Position numbers and translations under genes: made by a program. The notes beneath the pieces were generated by a model, which saw only the letters and a program-made list of their open reading frames with translations, searched no databases and had not been told where the DNA came from. Below, in pieces: positions 9,485 to 19,379 of a stretch of DNA of 64,000 bases; within the stretch, counting starts at the first letter, position 1; the number at the start of each line of letters is the position of its first letter. The DNA is from Mesorhizobium sp. WSM3860 (GTDB lineage Bacteria; Pseudomonadota; Alphaproteobacteria; Rhizobiales; Rhizobiaceae), in the NCBI RefSeq assembly GCF_002294995.1, contig NZ_NSGF01000006.1:186001-250000 (forward strand), read 5' to 3'.

Positions 9485-10327
9485 GTGGCGGAAACATTGG
9501 ACAGCAAGGCCGCGAAGGCCGCACCGATGGACCGTCTGTGGGCCGAGAACGACGAGTCACGTCTGACCGGCGATCCGTCGCTGGTGGTCGATGTCGCCGG
9601 CTTCGAAGGCCCGCTCGATCTTCTGCTGCATCTGGCGCGCAACCAGAAGGTCGATCTCGCCCGCATCTCGATCCTGGCGCTCGCCGAGCAATATCTGGCC
9701 TTCATCGAGAAGGTGAGGGCACTGCGACTGGAGCTCGCGGCCGACTATCTGGTCATGGCGGCATGGCTTGCCTTCCTCAAGTCGAAGCTTTTGATCCCGA
9801 AACAGCCGGGCGAAGAGGGCGAGAGCGGCGAGGAACTGGCGGCGGTGCTGCAATTCCGGCTGAAGCGGCTGGAGGCAATGCGTGATGCCGCGGCGCGGCT
9901 GGTCAACCGCAACCGGCTCGGCCGCGACGTCTTCGCGCGCGGCATGCCGGAAATGGTGATCGTCGAGAAGCGCAATGCCTATTCGGCCTCGCTCTACGAT
10001 CTGCTAACCGCCTATGCGCAGCAGCGCCAGCGGCAGGCGATCAACAACGTGACGATCGCCAGACGCGCCGTATGGTCGCTGAAGGACGCACGCGACGTGC
10101 TGGCACGGCTGGTCGGAACGATTGGCGACTGGACGGCGCTCGACAGCTTCCTGATCCAATATCTGGCGGCGCCGGAAGAAAGGCGCACGGCAGTCGCCAG
10201 TTCGTTCGCCGCGACACTCGAAATGGTGCGCGAGGGCAAACTGGAAGTGCGGCAGGATCAGGTCTTCGCGCCGATCTATCTGCGCGGCCGCGTACAAGGG
10301 GTCAAGGCAGTCGAGGTGGCATCATGA
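9485..10327 (+). CDS. scpA: Segregation and condensation protein A
   Basis: Kleisin subunit of the SMC-ScpAB complex for chromosome organisation. 280 residues from a GTG at 9485. An ATG 14 codons downstream is possible, but an AGGGAACAAAGG purine stretch precedes the GTG. The kleisin N-terminus is evident: VAGFEGPLDLLLHLARNQK and DLARISILALAEQYLAFI, then AADYLVMAAWLAFLKSKLL. The C-terminal winged-helix region ends RGRVQGVKAVEVAS. The stop overlaps the scpB start (ATGA), so the two are translationally coupled. Confidence 0.93.
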   Translation: MAETLDSKAAKAAPMDRLWAENDESRLTGDPSLVVDVAGFEGPLDLLLHLARNQKVDLARISILALAEQYLAFIEKVRALRLELAADYLVMAAWLAFLKSKLLIPKQPGEEGESGEELAAVLQFRLKRLEAMRDAAARLVNRNRLGRDVFARGMPEMVIVEKRNAYSASLYDLLTAYAQQRQRQAINNVTIARRAVWSLKDARDVLARLVGTIGDWTALDSFLIQYLAAPEERRTAVASSFAATLEMVREGKLEVRQDQVFAPIYLRGRVQGVKAVEVAS

Positions 10328-11079
10328 GCGAACGCGCCAACGCTTCGGTCATTCCGTTCAAGGTCGAGGACGAAGCGGAAGACGAGATGGCCGAACAGGG
10401 TTCTATCGAGAACCCCGCCGAGCGGCTGCAATTGTCGGAAGCCGTCCGCATGGCCGAGGCGATCATCTTCGCCAGCGCCGAGCCGGTCAGTGGAAGGCAA
10501 CTGGCGGCGCGCCTGCCCGAGGGAGTCAACATCGCGGCGGCAATGGCCGATCTGCAGGAAATCTACGCCAAGCGCGGGGTCAACCTGGTGCGGGTCGGCG
10601 ACGCCTGGGCGTTCCGCACCGCCGGCGACCTGGCTTTCCTGATGAGCCGGGACTCGGTCCAGCAGAGAAAGCTTTCGCGCGCGGCGCTCGAAGTGCTGGC
10701 GATCATCGCCTATCACCAGCCGGTCACCCGCGCAGAGATCGAGGATATCAGGGGGGTCGAGACCTCTAAAGGAACGCTGGACACGCTGCTGGAGACGGAG
10801 TGGGTCAGGATGCGCGGCCGGCGCCGCACGCCCGGCCGTCCCGTGACCTACGGCACGACCGACGCTTTCCTCGATCACTTCGCGCTGGAGGAGATCCGCG
10901 ATCTGCCCGGCATGGAAGAGCTGAAGGGCGCCGGATTGCTTTCGACGCGCATGCCGTCCAATTTCTCGATGCCGGTGCCGCCGGCCGATCCGGACGCGCT
11001 GGCCGAGGACGAGGATGCGCTGACCGATATCGACCTCGAGGAGCTCGGATTGCTCACGCCGCGCGTCACCGAAGAGTGA
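10324..11079 (+). CDS. scpB: Segregation and condensation protein B
   Basis: Winged-helix partner of ScpA in the SMC complex; 251 residues. Recognisable blocks are EAIIFASAEPVSGRQLAARL, ALEVLAIIAYHQPVTRAEIE with RGVETSKGTLDTLLE, and RTPGRPVTYGTTDAFLDHF, all typical ScpB helices. The start ATG overlaps the scpA stop. Residues beyond about 205 form an acidic C-terminal tail. The frame is open further upstream, but that part overlaps scpA in another frame. Confidence 0.94.
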   Translation: MSERANASVIPFKVEDEAEDEMAEQGSIENPAERLQLSEAVRMAEAIIFASAEPVSGRQLAARLPEGVNIAAAMADLQEIYAKRGVNLVRVGDAWAFRTAGDLAFLMSRDSVQQRKLSRAALEVLAIIAYHQPVTRAEIEDIRGVETSKGTLDTLLETEWVRMRGRRRTPGRPVTYGTTDAFLDHFALEEIRDLPGMEELKGAGLLSTRMPSNFSMPVPPADPDALAEDEDALTDIDLEELGLLTPRVTEE

Positions 11080-11258
11080 GCGCGAAGCCGACGCGAATGG
11101 TCTATTAGCAGGGGCTGCGCGGATTCGTAGCAAGGCGCTCACGCCGAAAGTGCGTGACATCCGCTAGCCATTTTACCAACTTCATTGCGGTTGTGTTTGA
11201 ATCCCCGAGCGAAAACGCATAGATCATCGCCGAGGGAAAACATTCGAGAGAGATTGTT

Positions 11259-11477
11259 ATGGGTTCACTATCGATATGGCACTGGCTGATCGTTCTGGTC
11301 ATCGTGCTGCTCCTGTTCGGCCGCGGCAAGCTGCCGGAGCTGATGGGCGACATGGCCAAGGGCATCAAGAGCTTCAAGAAGGGCATGGCTGAGGACGATA
11401 CCGAGGACAAGCGGACCGTCGAGCATCGCGCCGACGAGACCGTTTCGCCGGGCAAGGAAAAGGTCAGCAAGAGCTGA
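11259..11477 (+). CDS. tatA: Twin-arginine translocase subunit TatA
   Basis: 72-residue pore-forming subunit of the Tat pathway, which exports folded proteins. It has the N-terminal membrane helix [19 protein letters not shown], the hinge FGRGKLPEL, and the amphipathic helix [15 protein letters not shown], ending in a short charged tail. The start is ATG 11259. It heads tatA-tatB-tatC, with about 180 bases upstream that probably hold its promoter. Confidence 0.96.
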   Translation: MGSLSIWHWLIVLVIVLLLFGRGKLPELMGDMAKGIKSFKKGMAEDDTEDKRTVEHRADETVSPGKEKVSKS

Positions 11478-11493
11478 GTCCGGTTGTTGCTTT

Positions 11494-11542
11494 GAGCATG
11501 TCGTTGTCTCAGAACCGGTTCATGTTTTTGGGCGACATGCTC
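11494..11542. repeat. Short palindromic repeat (GAGCATGTCG family) between tatA and tatB
   Basis: 10-bp inverted ends GAGCATGTCG / CGACATGCTC surround a 29-base centre containing AGAACCGGTTCATGTTTTTGGG. Related elements occur at 32161-32258 and 57655-57730, sharing GCATGTCG...TTGGG...ACATGC. It sits just before the tatB ribosome-binding region, so it may form a hairpin in the tatAB transcript. Confidence 0.6.
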
Positions 11543-11560
11543 TCGTTGGAATAGATTGCC

Positions 11561-12271
11561 ATGTTCGAAGTCGGCTGGAGCGAGCTGCTGGTGATCGCGG
11601 TCGTCATGATCGTGGTCGTCGGGCCGAAGGATTTGCCCAACATGCTACGCACGTTTGGCCGCACCGCGGCCAAATTGCGCGCCATGGCGGGCGACTTCCA
11701 GAAGCAGTTCAACGACGCCCTGAAAGAAGCCGAGCTTGACGATGTCAAGAACTCGGTCGACGGCCTTCGTGGCCTCAACCCGATGACCGAAATCCGCAAG
11801 CAGCTCAATCCGTTCGAGCAGGCGGCGGCCGATGTGCGAGCCGGCGTCGATACGATGATGAAGCCCAAGCCGGCTTCCGATCAGGCGCCGTCGGATGCAA
11901 CGACGCCGCAGCCTGCCGAGCCGCTCAAGAACGGCGCGACGGAGATTCCCGGCATCAACGGAACCGAGGTCGCCCCGGCTGCGCCGACTGAGGCCTCCGT
12001 GACTACACCCATTGCGGAGACCGCCGCGCCCGCCCAGCCGGCGAAAAAAGTGGCCGCGGCTAAGACGAAGACGGTAGGTGGTGCAGCGGCGAAAGCGGCA
12101 TCGGCCAAGGCTCCGGCGGCAAGAATCCCGGCAAAATCTGCGCCGGCGCCGGCAAAGGCCGCAACGCCTGCTAAGAAGGCGGCATCCAAGGCTGAGGCCA
12201 ATCCCGCGGCGACGAAGCCGGCCGCGAAAAAGGCCGCCAATGCCAAGAAGACGGCAGGAGCCGCCAAGTGA
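11561..12271 (+). CDS. tatB: Sec-independent translocase subunit TatB
   Basis: 236 residues. It begins MFEVGWSELLVIAVVMIVVV with the TatB-type membrane helix and the GPKDLPNMLRTFGRT hinge. The amphipathic helix KLRAMAGDFQKQFNDALKEAE follows. From about residue 100 the protein is a long Ala/Pro/Lys-rich tail of low complexity, longer than in enterobacterial TatB but common in Rhizobiales. TatB and TatC form the receptor for twin-arginine signal peptides. The stop overlaps the tatC GTG start. Confidence 0.94.
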   Translation: MFEVGWSELLVIAVVMIVVVGPKDLPNMLRTFGRTAAKLRAMAGDFQKQFNDALKEAELDDVKNSVDGLRGLNPMTEIRKQLNPFEQAAADVRAGVDTMMKPKPASDQAPSDATTPQPAEPLKNGATEIPGINGTEVAPAAPTEASVTTPIAETAAPAQPAKKVAAAKTKTVGGAAAKAASAKAPAARIPAKSAPAPAKAATPAKKAASKAEANPAATKPAAKKAANAKKTAGAAK

Positions 12272-13134
12272 GCGTCTCGGACAAGGAGAGGGAAGAGATC
12301 GAGAAATCCTCGGCGCCGCTGATCGAGCACCTTGTCGAGCTGCGCCGGCGCCTGATTTGGTCGCTGGGCGGCTTCTTCATCGCCTTCCTCGTCTGCTTCT
12401 TCTTCGCCAAGCGCCTGTTCAACCTTCTGGTCGTCCCGTTCAAATGGGCGACGCAATGGGCTGGGCTGGACCCGCACAAGGTCGAGCTGATCTACACGGC
12501 GCCGCAGGAGTTCTTCTTCACCCAGGTGAAGCTCGCCATGTTCGGCGGCATGGTCATCGCTTTCCCGCTGATCGCAACGCAGATCTATAAATTCATCGCG
12601 CCGGGTCTCTACAAGAATGAACGCAGCGCCTTCCTGCCGTTCCTGATTGCGTCGCCCATCCTGTTCCTGATGGGCGCGTCGCTGGTCTATTTCTTCTTCA
12701 CCCCGATGGTGATGTGGTTCTTCCTCGCCATGCAGCAGGTCGGCACCAACGACCAGGTGCAGATCTCCTTGCTGCCGAAGGTGTCGGAATATCTCAGCCT
12801 GATCATGACGCTGATCTTTTCTTTCGGCCTGGTGTTTCAGCTGCCGGTGGTGACCAGCCTGCTGACGCGCGTCGGCCTTTTGTCGTCGCAGGCGCTGGCC
12901 GAGAAGCGCAAATGGGCGATCGTCATTGCCTTCGTCGTCGCCGCGGTGCTGACCCCGCCCGATCCGATGAGCCAGATCGGCCTCGCTCTTCCGACCATCG
13001 TGCTCTACGAGGTCGCCATCTTCACTTCGCGCCTGATCGAGCGCAGCCGGGAGCGCGACCGGCTGGCACGCGAGAGGCAGGAAGAGGCAGGCAGCGCTGT
13101 CGCCGGAAAAACGCCGGACGCGCCGTCGACCTAG
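12268..13134 (+). CDS. tatC: Sec-independent translocase subunit TatC
   Basis: 288-residue polytopic membrane protein that recognises twin-arginine signals. The start is a GTG overlapping the tatB stop (GTGA). Family features include the N-terminal SAPLIEHLVELRRRLIWSL, the loop FKWATQWAGLDPHKVELIYTA, LTPPDPMSQIGLALPTIVLYE and six predicted membrane segments. The C-terminal 25 residues are charged and cytoplasmic. serS follows about 110 bases later. Confidence 0.96.
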   Translation: MSVSDKEREEIEKSSAPLIEHLVELRRRLIWSLGGFFIAFLVCFFFAKRLFNLLVVPFKWATQWAGLDPHKVELIYTAPQEFFFTQVKLAMFGGMVIAFPLIATQIYKFIAPGLYKNERSAFLPFLIASPILFLMGASLVYFFFTPMVMWFFLAMQQVGTNDQVQISLLPKVSEYLSLIMTLIFSFGLVFQLPVVTSLLTRVGLLSSQALAEKRKWAIVIAFVVAAVLTPPDPMSQIGLALPTIVLYEVAIFTSRLIERSRERDRLARERQEEAGSAVAGKTPDAPST

Positions 13135-13243
13135 CGCTAAAACCCGGTCCTAGGCCTGAAAAACACGGCTGCCGGCTGCTGCCGTCTTGCATCGATCAGG
13201 GATGCGGTTTACGCCCTCGAACCTTGCTCGAGGACGGAAAGCC

Positions 13244-14548
13244 ATGCTTGACATCAAATGGATTCGCGACAACCCGAAGGCCCTTGTCGATGCGCTGGTG
13301 AAGCGCTCGTGGTCGGCTGACGACGCGCAGTCCGCCGTCGAGGATCTGATCGCCAGGGACGAAGAGCGCCGCGCGCATCTCAGCGAATTGCAGGTCAAGC
13401 AGGAGCGCCGCAATGCCGCTTCGAAGGAGATCGGCAACGCCATGCGCTCGGGCGAGGCCGCGCTTGCGGAAAAGCTCAAGGCCGAGGTCGGCGAGATCAA
13501 GGCGTTCATCCAGAACGGCGAGGCGCGCGAGCGCGAGCTCGACAAGGCGCTGAACGACGCGCTTGCGGTCCTGCCCAACGTGCCGCTCGATGACGTGCCG
13601 GCCGGCAAGGACGAGCACGACAATGTCGTCACGCGCGTCGTCGGCGATGTGCCGACCCGCCCGAACTGGGTCAAGGAGCATTTCGAGATCGGCGAAGCGC
13701 TCGGGATGATGGATTTCGAGCGTGCGGCGAAGCTGTCCGGCTCGCGCTTTACGGTGCTGAAGAGCCAGCTGGCGCGCATGGAGCGAGCCCTCGGCCAGTT
13801 CATGATCGACCTGCACACGACAGAGCACGGCTATGAGGAGATCCAGCCGCCGCTGATGGTGCGCGACGAGGTTCTCTTCGGCACCAACCAGCTGCCGAAA
13901 TTCGAGCTGGACCTGTTCTTCACGCCGCATGGCGACGGACGGCTGGGGCTGATCCCTACGGCGGAAGTGCCGCTCACCAACCTGGTGCGCGAGGAGATCA
14001 CGCCGCATGAAAAGCTTCCGCTGCGCTACACGGCGCTGACGCCGTGCTTCCGCTCGGAAGCGGGCTCGGCCGGCCGCGACACGCGCGGCATGCTGCGCCA
14101 GCACCAGTTCTACAAGGTTGAGCTGGTGTCGATCACCGACCAGGAAAGCTCGCTCGCCGAGCATGAGCGCATGACGCAATGCGCCGAAGAGGTGCTGAAG
14201 CGGCTCGGCCTGCCGTTCCGCACGGTGACGCTCTGCACCGGCGACATGGGTTTTGGCGCACGCAAGACCTACGATATCGAGGTCTGGCTGCCGGGCCAGA
14301 ACGCCTATCGCGAAATCTCGTCCTGCTCGGTCTGCGGCGACTTCCAGGCCAGGCGCATGGATGCCCGCTACAAGGACAAGGACGGCAAGGGCAACCGCTT
14401 CGTGCACACGCTCAACGGTTCCGGCACCGCGGTCGGCCGCGCTCTCATCGCCGTCATCGAAAACTACCAGAATGAGGATGGCAGCGTAACCATTCCTGAA
14501 GTGCTGCGGCCTTACATGAGTGGTCTCGCCAAGATCGAATCGAAATGA
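13244..14548 (+). CDS. serS: Seryl-tRNA synthetase
   Basis: Class II synthetase, 434 residues. It has the N-terminal coiled-coil arm ([20 protein letters not shown] onward), motif 2 in [20 protein letters not shown] and motif 3 in [20 protein letters not shown]. The start at ATG 13244 gives the normal N-terminus; the frame extends to 13187 without family support. A possible short hairpin, CCTCGAACCTTGCTCGAGG, lies immediately before the start. It is followed by surE, with 4 bases between the serS stop and the surE ATG. Confidence 0.97.
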   Translation: MLDIKWIRDNPKALVDALVKRSWSADDAQSAVEDLIARDEERRAHLSELQVKQERRNAASKEIGNAMRSGEAALAEKLKAEVGEIKAFIQNGEARERELDKALNDALAVLPNVPLDDVPAGKDEHDNVVTRVVGDVPTRPNWVKEHFEIGEALGMMDFERAAKLSGSRFTVLKSQLARMERALGQFMIDLHTTEHGYEEIQPPLMVRDEVLFGTNQLPKFELDLFFTPHGDGRLGLIPTAEVPLTNLVREEITPHEKLPLRYTALTPCFRSEAGSAGRDTRGMLRQHQFYKVELVSITDQESSLAEHERMTQCAEEVLKRLGLPFRTVTLCTGDMGFGARKTYDIEVWLPGQNAYREISSCSVCGDFQARRMDARYKDKDGKGNRFVHTLNGSGTAVGRALIAVIENYQNEDGSVTIPEVLRPYMSGLAKIESK

Positions 14549-14552
14549 GTAC

Positions 14553-15311
14553 ATGCGCATCCTGCTGACCAATGATGACGGCATCCACGCCGAAGGCCTT
14601 GCGTCGCTCGAACGCATCGCCCGAACGCTGTCGGATGACGTCTGGGTGGTGGCGCCCGAGCAGGATCAGTCCGGCTACGCGCATTCGCTTTCGATTTCGG
14701 AACCGCTCAGGCTGAGGAAGGTCGGCGAGAAGCATTTCGCCGTGCGTGGCACGCCGACCGACTGCGTCATCATGGGCACGAAGAAGATTCTCCCCGGGCC
14801 GCCTGACCTCATCCTGTCGGGGGTCAACTCCGGCGCCAACATCGCCGACGACGTCACCTATTCGGGCACGGTCGCCGGCGCCATGGAGGGGGCGCTGCTT
14901 GGAATCCGTTCGATCGCGGTCAGCCAGGCCTATTCCTATCTCGGCGAAGACCGCGTCGTCCCTTACGAGACGACCGAAGCGCTGGCACCGGCGCTGCTCG
15001 AAAAGCTGATCGCAACGCCGCTGCCGGAAGGCGTGCTGCTCAACGTCAATTTCCCGAACTGCGCACCCGACGAAATCGAGGGCACGGTCGTCACCGCTCA
15101 GGGCAAGCTCGTGCACAGCCTTTGGGTCGACGAGCGCCGCGACGGTCGCGGTCTGCCTTATTACTGGCTGCGCTTCGGCCGGGAGCCGGTCGAAGGCAAA
15201 AAGGGCACGGATCTTTACGCGCTGCGTAACCGGCTGGTCTCGGTGACGCCGTTGCAGCTCGACCTCACCGCCCATGAACTCCGCGACCAGCTGACCAAGG
15301 CGCTGTCATGA
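14553..15311 (+). CDS. surE: 5'/3'-nucleotidase SurE
   Basis: Divalent metal-dependent survival nucleotidase acting on nucleoside monophosphates; 252 residues. It shows the metal site [16 protein letters not shown] (the DD pair), [10 protein letters not shown] and [19 protein letters not shown] with the catalytic Asn and Ser. The start at ATG 14553 matches the family. It overlaps pcm by four bases (ATGA). The surE-pcm-nlpD order is conserved widely in Proteobacteria and linked to stress survival. Confidence 0.96.
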   Translation: MRILLTNDDGIHAEGLASLERIARTLSDDVWVVAPEQDQSGYAHSLSISEPLRLRKVGEKHFAVRGTPTDCVIMGTKKILPGPPDLILSGVNSGANIADDVTYSGTVAGAMEGALLGIRSIAVSQAYSYLGEDRVVPYETTEALAPALLEKLIATPLPEGVLLNVNFPNCAPDEIEGTVVTAQGKLVHSLWVDERRDGRGLPYYWLRFGREPVEGKKGTDLYALRNRLVSVTPLQLDLTAHELRDQLTKALS

Positions 15312-15961
15312 CCATGGCGATCGACGACCGTGAAGGTTTTGCCGCTTTCCTGCTGCGGCTGCGCGGCAGGGGCACGGCGCCGAAGGCGCTGGTCGCTGCT
15401 TTCGAGGCGACTCCGCGGCGCGGCTTCGTGTCCGCGCAGTTCCATTCGATGGCCTGGGCGGAAGGCATGCTGCCGATCGAATGCGGCGAGGCGATCGAGG
15501 GTGCGGACCTGCAGGCGGCGGTGATTGCGGCTTTGGCCATCGAGCCGGGCAACCGCGTGCTCGAGATCGGCACCGGGTCCGGCTATACGGCAGCCGTGAT
15601 GTCCAGGCTCGCCGCGCGCATCGTCACCGTCGACCGCTACAAGACCTTGACCGAGCAGGCAAAGCAGCGTTTCGAGGCGCTCGGCATCAGCAATGTCATC
15701 GTGCGCCAGGCCGACGGCTCCAACGGCCTGCCCAACGAAGGGCCGTTCGACCGCATCATCGCTTGGGCGGCCTTCGACAGCCTGCCGCGCTTCCTGCTCG
15801 ATCAATTGTCGAGCGGTGGCGTCGTCATCGCGCCGATCGGCCCGGAGGAGGGCGAGCAGGTGCTGGCCAAGCTCACCAAGATCGGCAGCCGTTTCGAGCG
15901 CGAGGACATCGGCATGGTCAGGCTGCAGCCGATCCTGCGCAGCGTCGCCGCGGTGATCTAG
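15308..15961 (+). CDS. pcm: Protein-L-isoaspartate O-methyltransferase
   Basis: SAM-dependent repair methyltransferase acting on isoaspartyl residues; 217 residues. It has the Rossmann motif [16 protein letters not shown] and the following acidic residue in IVTVDRYK, with [11 protein letters not shown] and [16 protein letters not shown] further on. The upstream [15 protein letters not shown] corresponds to the PCMT family's PIGxGxTISQP active-site segment in diverged form. Translation is coupled to surE by an ATGA overlap. Confidence 0.9.
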   Translation: MTMAIDDREGFAAFLLRLRGRGTAPKALVAAFEATPRRGFVSAQFHSMAWAEGMLPIECGEAIEGADLQAAVIAALAIEPGNRVLEIGTGSGYTAAVMSRLAARIVTVDRYKTLTEQAKQRFEALGISNVIVRQADGSNGLPNEGPFDRIIAWAAFDSLPRFLLDQLSSGGVVIAPIGPEEGEQVLAKLTKIGSRFEREDIGMVRLQPILRSVAAVI

Positions 15962-16220
15962 CGATCGTCGGCTATCCGCGTCGAACGCGCGTGCATGCTA
16001 GCCGTACTCAACCCGGAAATGCTGTTACCCCGGCGCAACAGCAAGGCTATTCCGAGCGTCCTGGACGAACTGCGGCCGGCACGAGCTGTCCGGACTTCGT
16101 GGCGCCCCTCGAAAAATGTTTTAAGAAAATTTTCGCCGAATTCTAATGGGTTAACCGGCCAGTAACATTAACGCGCTTTAATCATGACCAGTTTGTACCG
16201 GGTCTGTGCGGGTTAGTGCG

Positions 16221-17744
16221 ATGCAATTCAATGGTTTGAAGGCAAACGGACGCAATCTGGCGCGCGGCTGCGCCGTCCTCATGATCGCCGGTGCCGCGGC
16301 AGGCTGCAGCTCTCAGGCGATGCGCTTCAATGGTGTCGACGACGTCTTCACATCGTCCACCAACAACCAGCGCGCCATCATCAACAAGCAGAATGCCGAC
16401 CAGCCCTACCCGGGCGATACGGTCGCGCCGGCGCCTGTCGACGGCAGTCACACCCAGTCGGTGAGCCGCTCCAGTCTCGAACCGGTGACGTCCCAGCAAT
16501 TGCCGCCGCCCTCGGCGCCGGCCGCCGCCAAGCCGATGCGGACCGCCTCGGCCCCGGCACTCGCGCCGGCTCCTGCCGCGCCGCATCTCGACAGGACGGC
16601 CACCAACACAGTCGCGCCGGCCAAGCCGTTCAAGACCGCCGAGCCCGACGCGGTGCGCAACGCAAGCGCGGCGCCGCACGCGACCGAGATCGTGGTGAGG
16701 GAAGGCGAGACGATTTCCGGTCTCGCCCGCCAATATCATGTGCCGGCCGATGCGATCATCAAGGTCAACGGGCTGGATGCCAACAAGGGCATCAGAACCG
16801 GCCAGAAGATCGTCATCCCAGCCTATGCCTATTCGAGCAAGGGCGGGCCGAAGGTTGCCGACAGCACCAAGCCCGCCAACACGCCGAAGCAGCCCGCCGG
16901 CGCGCCGGAAAAGGTTGCGGTGCTGCCGCAGCAGCCGAAGCTCAAGGACGGCAAATCCGCCGCGCAGGTCGATGCATCGGCGGCGGCCAGCGGCTCGAAG
17001 AACGCCACGCCCGCCCAGATGGCCGAGGCAAAGCCGGCCGGCGCCGGCGGCACCTACACCGTCCAGCAGGGCGATTCCCTGTCTTCGATCGCCCGCAAGA
17101 CCGGCGTCGGCGTCACGGCGCTCAAGCAGGCCAACGGCATGAAGGACGGCCTCTTGAAGATCGGCCAGACACTCAAGGTTCCGGCCGGCGGCACCGTTGC
17201 CGTCGCTGCAGCGAAGCAAGCCGCGACCAAGCCCGCCGTCGATCCGGTGACGACTTCGACCACGGAGCCCCCCGCAAAGACCACGCCGTCGGAGACGCTC
17301 GCCTCCTACACGCCGCCGAAGAAGGACGCCAAGGTCATCCAGCAGGCCGAGGACGACGATGCGGTGGCGCCGGATGCGACCGGCATCGGCAAGATGCGCT
17401 GGCCGGTGCGCGGCCGCGTCATCTCCGGCTTCGGCTCCGGCAAGGACGGCGTCGACATCGCCGTGCCGGAAGGAACGCCGATCAAGGCGGCCGAAAACGG
17501 TGTCGTCATCTATGCCGGCGACGGCCTCAAGGAGTTCGGCAACACGGTGCTGGTGCGCCACGAGAACGGCTTGGTCACCGTCTACGGCCACGCCAGCTCG
17601 ATCGAGGTGCAGCGCGGCCAGAAGGTCAAGCGCGGCCAGGAGATCGCGCTGTCCGGCATGAGCGGCACCACGGACTCGCCGAAGCTGCACTTCGAGGTGC
17701 GCAAGAACTCTGCCCCGGTCGATCCGAGCGGCTATCTCGAATAG
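16221..17744 (+). CDS. nlpD: NlpD-like lipoprotein: two LysM domains and a degenerate LytM (M23) domain
   Basis: 507 residues starting at ATG 16221; a GTG at 16206 is also in frame. The signal peptide ends in the lipobox-like GAAAGC, so it is a likely lipoprotein. LysM domains lie at about 155-201 (VREGETISGLARQYHVP) and 276-323 (VQQGDSLSSIARKTGVG). The C-terminal M23 fold spans about 411-507 (GVDIAVPEGTPIKAAENGVV, VYGHASSIEVQRG, LHFEVRKN). The first zinc ligand of active M23 enzymes, a His three residues before the Asp of VDI, is absent (KDGVDI). The domain therefore more likely activates amidases than cuts peptidoglycan itself. The ~260 bases upstream have no gene. Confidence 0.9.
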   Translation: MQFNGLKANGRNLARGCAVLMIAGAAAGCSSQAMRFNGVDDVFTSSTNNQRAIINKQNADQPYPGDTVAPAPVDGSHTQSVSRSSLEPVTSQQLPPPSAPAAAKPMRTASAPALAPAPAAPHLDRTATNTVAPAKPFKTAEPDAVRNASAAPHATEIVVREGETISGLARQYHVPADAIIKVNGLDANKGIRTGQKIVIPAYAYSSKGGPKVADSTKPANTPKQPAGAPEKVAVLPQQPKLKDGKSAAQVDASAAASGSKNATPAQMAEAKPAGAGGTYTVQQGDSLSSIARKTGVGVTALKQANGMKDGLLKIGQTLKVPAGGTVAVAAAKQAATKPAVDPVTTSTTEPPAKTTPSETLASYTPPKKDAKVIQQAEDDDAVAPDATGIGKMRWPVRGRVISGFGSGKDGVDIAVPEGTPIKAAENGVVIYAGDGLKEFGNTVLVRHENGLVTVYGHASSIEVQRGQKVKRGQEIALSGMSGTTDSPKLHFEVRKNSAPVDPSGYLE

Positions 17745-17795
17745 AACAAGAACAAATTGCGGGCCGCCTGACCTCCAGTCCGGCCCGCCGGCTTC

Positions 17796-17824
17796 AGCCC
17801 GCTCCGCCAGGAGCGGGCTTTTTC
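17796..17824 (+). terminator. Rho-independent terminator after nlpD
   Basis: Perfect 10-bp stem AGCCCGCTCC / GGAGCGGGCT with a 4-base loop and a T run. It lies between the convergent nlpD and ATPase genes and may act on both strands. Confidence 0.85.
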
Positions 17825-17846
17825 AGTTGCAGCCGAAGGCGGACCG

Positions 17847-18719
17847 TCAGTCCTTCAACGGCTTCCCAAGCCTGCCTGCCAGGTCCTGAGTGAACTGCCA
17901 GGCGACGCGGCCGGAGCGGCTGCCGCGCGTCGTTGCCCATTCCAAGGCTTCCGCGCGCAACGTCTCGGGATCGATCGCGAGGCCGTGGTAACGGACATAG
18001 CCGTCGATCATGTCGAGATATTCGTCCTGCGAGCATTTGTGGAAGCCGAGCCACAGGCCGAACCGGTCGGAGAGCGAGACTTTTTCCTCCACCGCTTCCG
18101 ACGGGTTGATGGCGGTCGAGCGCTCATTGTCGATCATATCGCGCGGCAACAGGTGTCGCCGGTTCGACGTGGCGTAGAAGATGACATTGGCCGGCCGGCC
18201 CTCGACGCCGCCTTCGAGCGCTGCCTTGAGCGACTTGTAGGAAGTGTCGTCATGGTCGAAGGAAAGGTCGTCGCAAAACAGGATGAAGCGGTAGGGCGCC
18301 GCCTTCAAAAGGCCCATCAGCTTGGGCAGCGTGTCGATGTCCTCGCGATGGATCTCGATCAGCTTCAGCGGCCGGTCGAGCTTGTCCGAGGCATTGACCT
18401 TGGCGTGCACGGCCTTGACCAGCGACGACTTGCCCATGCCGCGCGCGCCCCAGAGCAGCACATTGTTGGCGGCGAAGCCGGACGCGAAGCGCTCGGTATT
18501 GTCGAGCAGGATGTCGCGGACCCGGTCGACGCCGCGGATCAGGCCGATGTCGACGCGGTTGACCTTGCGCACCGGCTCCAGATAGCCGGGATCGGCCTGC
18601 CAGACGAAGCAATCGGCCGCGCCGAGGTCGGTCTCGGGAACCGGTGGCAGCGCGAGGCGGGAGACCGCGTCGATCAGGCGGTCGAGCTTTTTGTTCAGGG
18701 CATCCAGGCTATCGGTCAT
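17847..18719 (-). CDS. AAA-type ATPase, DUF815 family
   Basis: 290 residues with a P-loop at about 90 (LLWGARGMGKSSLVKAV) and a Walker B-like segment FILFCDDLSFD. A sensor-like VIFYATSNRRHLLPRDM follows, together with a C-terminal SGRVAWQFTQDLAGR. These features define the DUF815 family of AAA+ proteins. Its cellular function is not established. It is transcribed convergently to nlpD and divergently from yajC. Confidence 0.88.
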   Translation of the reverse strand: MTDSLDALNKKLDRLIDAVSRLALPPVPETDLGAADCFVWQADPGYLEPVRKVNRVDIGLIRGVDRVRDILLDNTERFASGFAANNVLLWGARGMGKSSLVKAVHAKVNASDKLDRPLKLIEIHREDIDTLPKLMGLLKAAPYRFILFCDDLSFDHDDTSYKSLKAALEGGVEGRPANVIFYATSNRRHLLPRDMIDNERSTAINPSEAVEEKVSLSDRFGLWLGFHKCSQDEYLDMIDGYVRYHGLAIDPETLRAEALEWATTRGSRSGRVAWQFTQDLAGRLGKPLKD

Positions 18720-18986
18720 TTCCGGTCTTTTTCGCTTTGGCAGTCACGGAACGTGAAACGGATCCGGGGCTGCGCACCAAGAACCAACTGCAAGCTTCTG
18801 TTGTAGCACGATCTTTTCGGCCAGCTCTAACCGGCTTCCGGCTGCGACGCTCTAGCACGCGCCAAACGGCTGGAAAAGCAACGGATTCGGCGGGTCGCGC
18901 AGTTGCATTGGCAACTTTACCGACTATATTCCGGCCAAATTTCGCGGGGCCGTCCCGGCGGTATTCAATCATCCAGGAGTTTCTTG

Positions 18987-19325
18987 ATGTTCGTCACACC
19001 GGCATACGCCCAAGGCGTCGGCACCTCGCCCGATATGTTCATCAGCATTTTGCCGTTTGTCCTGATTTTCGTGATCATGTATTTTCTGATCATCAGGCCG
19101 CAGCGCACGCAGTTGAAGAAGCGCCAGGAAATGCTGGCCGCAGTGCGCCGCGGCGATACGGTGGTGACCGGCGGCGGCTTCGTCGGCAAGGTGACCAAGG
19201 TGATCGACGACAATGAGCTGGAGATCGACCTTGGCGGCGGGACCAAGGTGACGGCGCTGCGCTCGACCATCTCCGACGTGCGGGTCAAGGGCGAGCCGGT
19301 GGCGAACCAGAACGCCAAGAAGTAG
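18987..19325 (+). CDS. yajC: Preprotein translocase accessory subunit YajC
   Basis: 112 residues with one N-terminal membrane helix (ILPFVLIFVIMYFLIIRPQ), followed by the conserved RPQRTQLKKRQEML and VRRGDTVVTGGGFVGKV. The C-terminal domain is a small beta-rich cytoplasmic part. The start is ATG 18987, just after an AGGAG site. YajC associates with SecDF at the Sec translocon, and secDF follows 54 bases downstream. Confidence 0.95.
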   Translation: MFVTPAYAQGVGTSPDMFISILPFVLIFVIMYFLIIRPQRTQLKKRQEMLAAVRRGDTVVTGGGFVGKVTKVIDDNELEIDLGGGTKVTALRSTISDVRVKGEPVANQNAKK

Positions 19326-19379
19326 TCACCACCTCATGGCGGAACGCTGCCGCTTGTACGCCTGAACGGATAAGAACGA

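Noticed and set aside
13196..14617. 473-codon minus-strand frame opposite serS
   Set aside because: Antisense shadow; Arg/His-rich product with no recognisable domain.
16182..17690. 502-codon minus-strand frame opposite the nlpD-like gene
   Set aside because: Shadow of repetitive Ala/Pro coding sequence.
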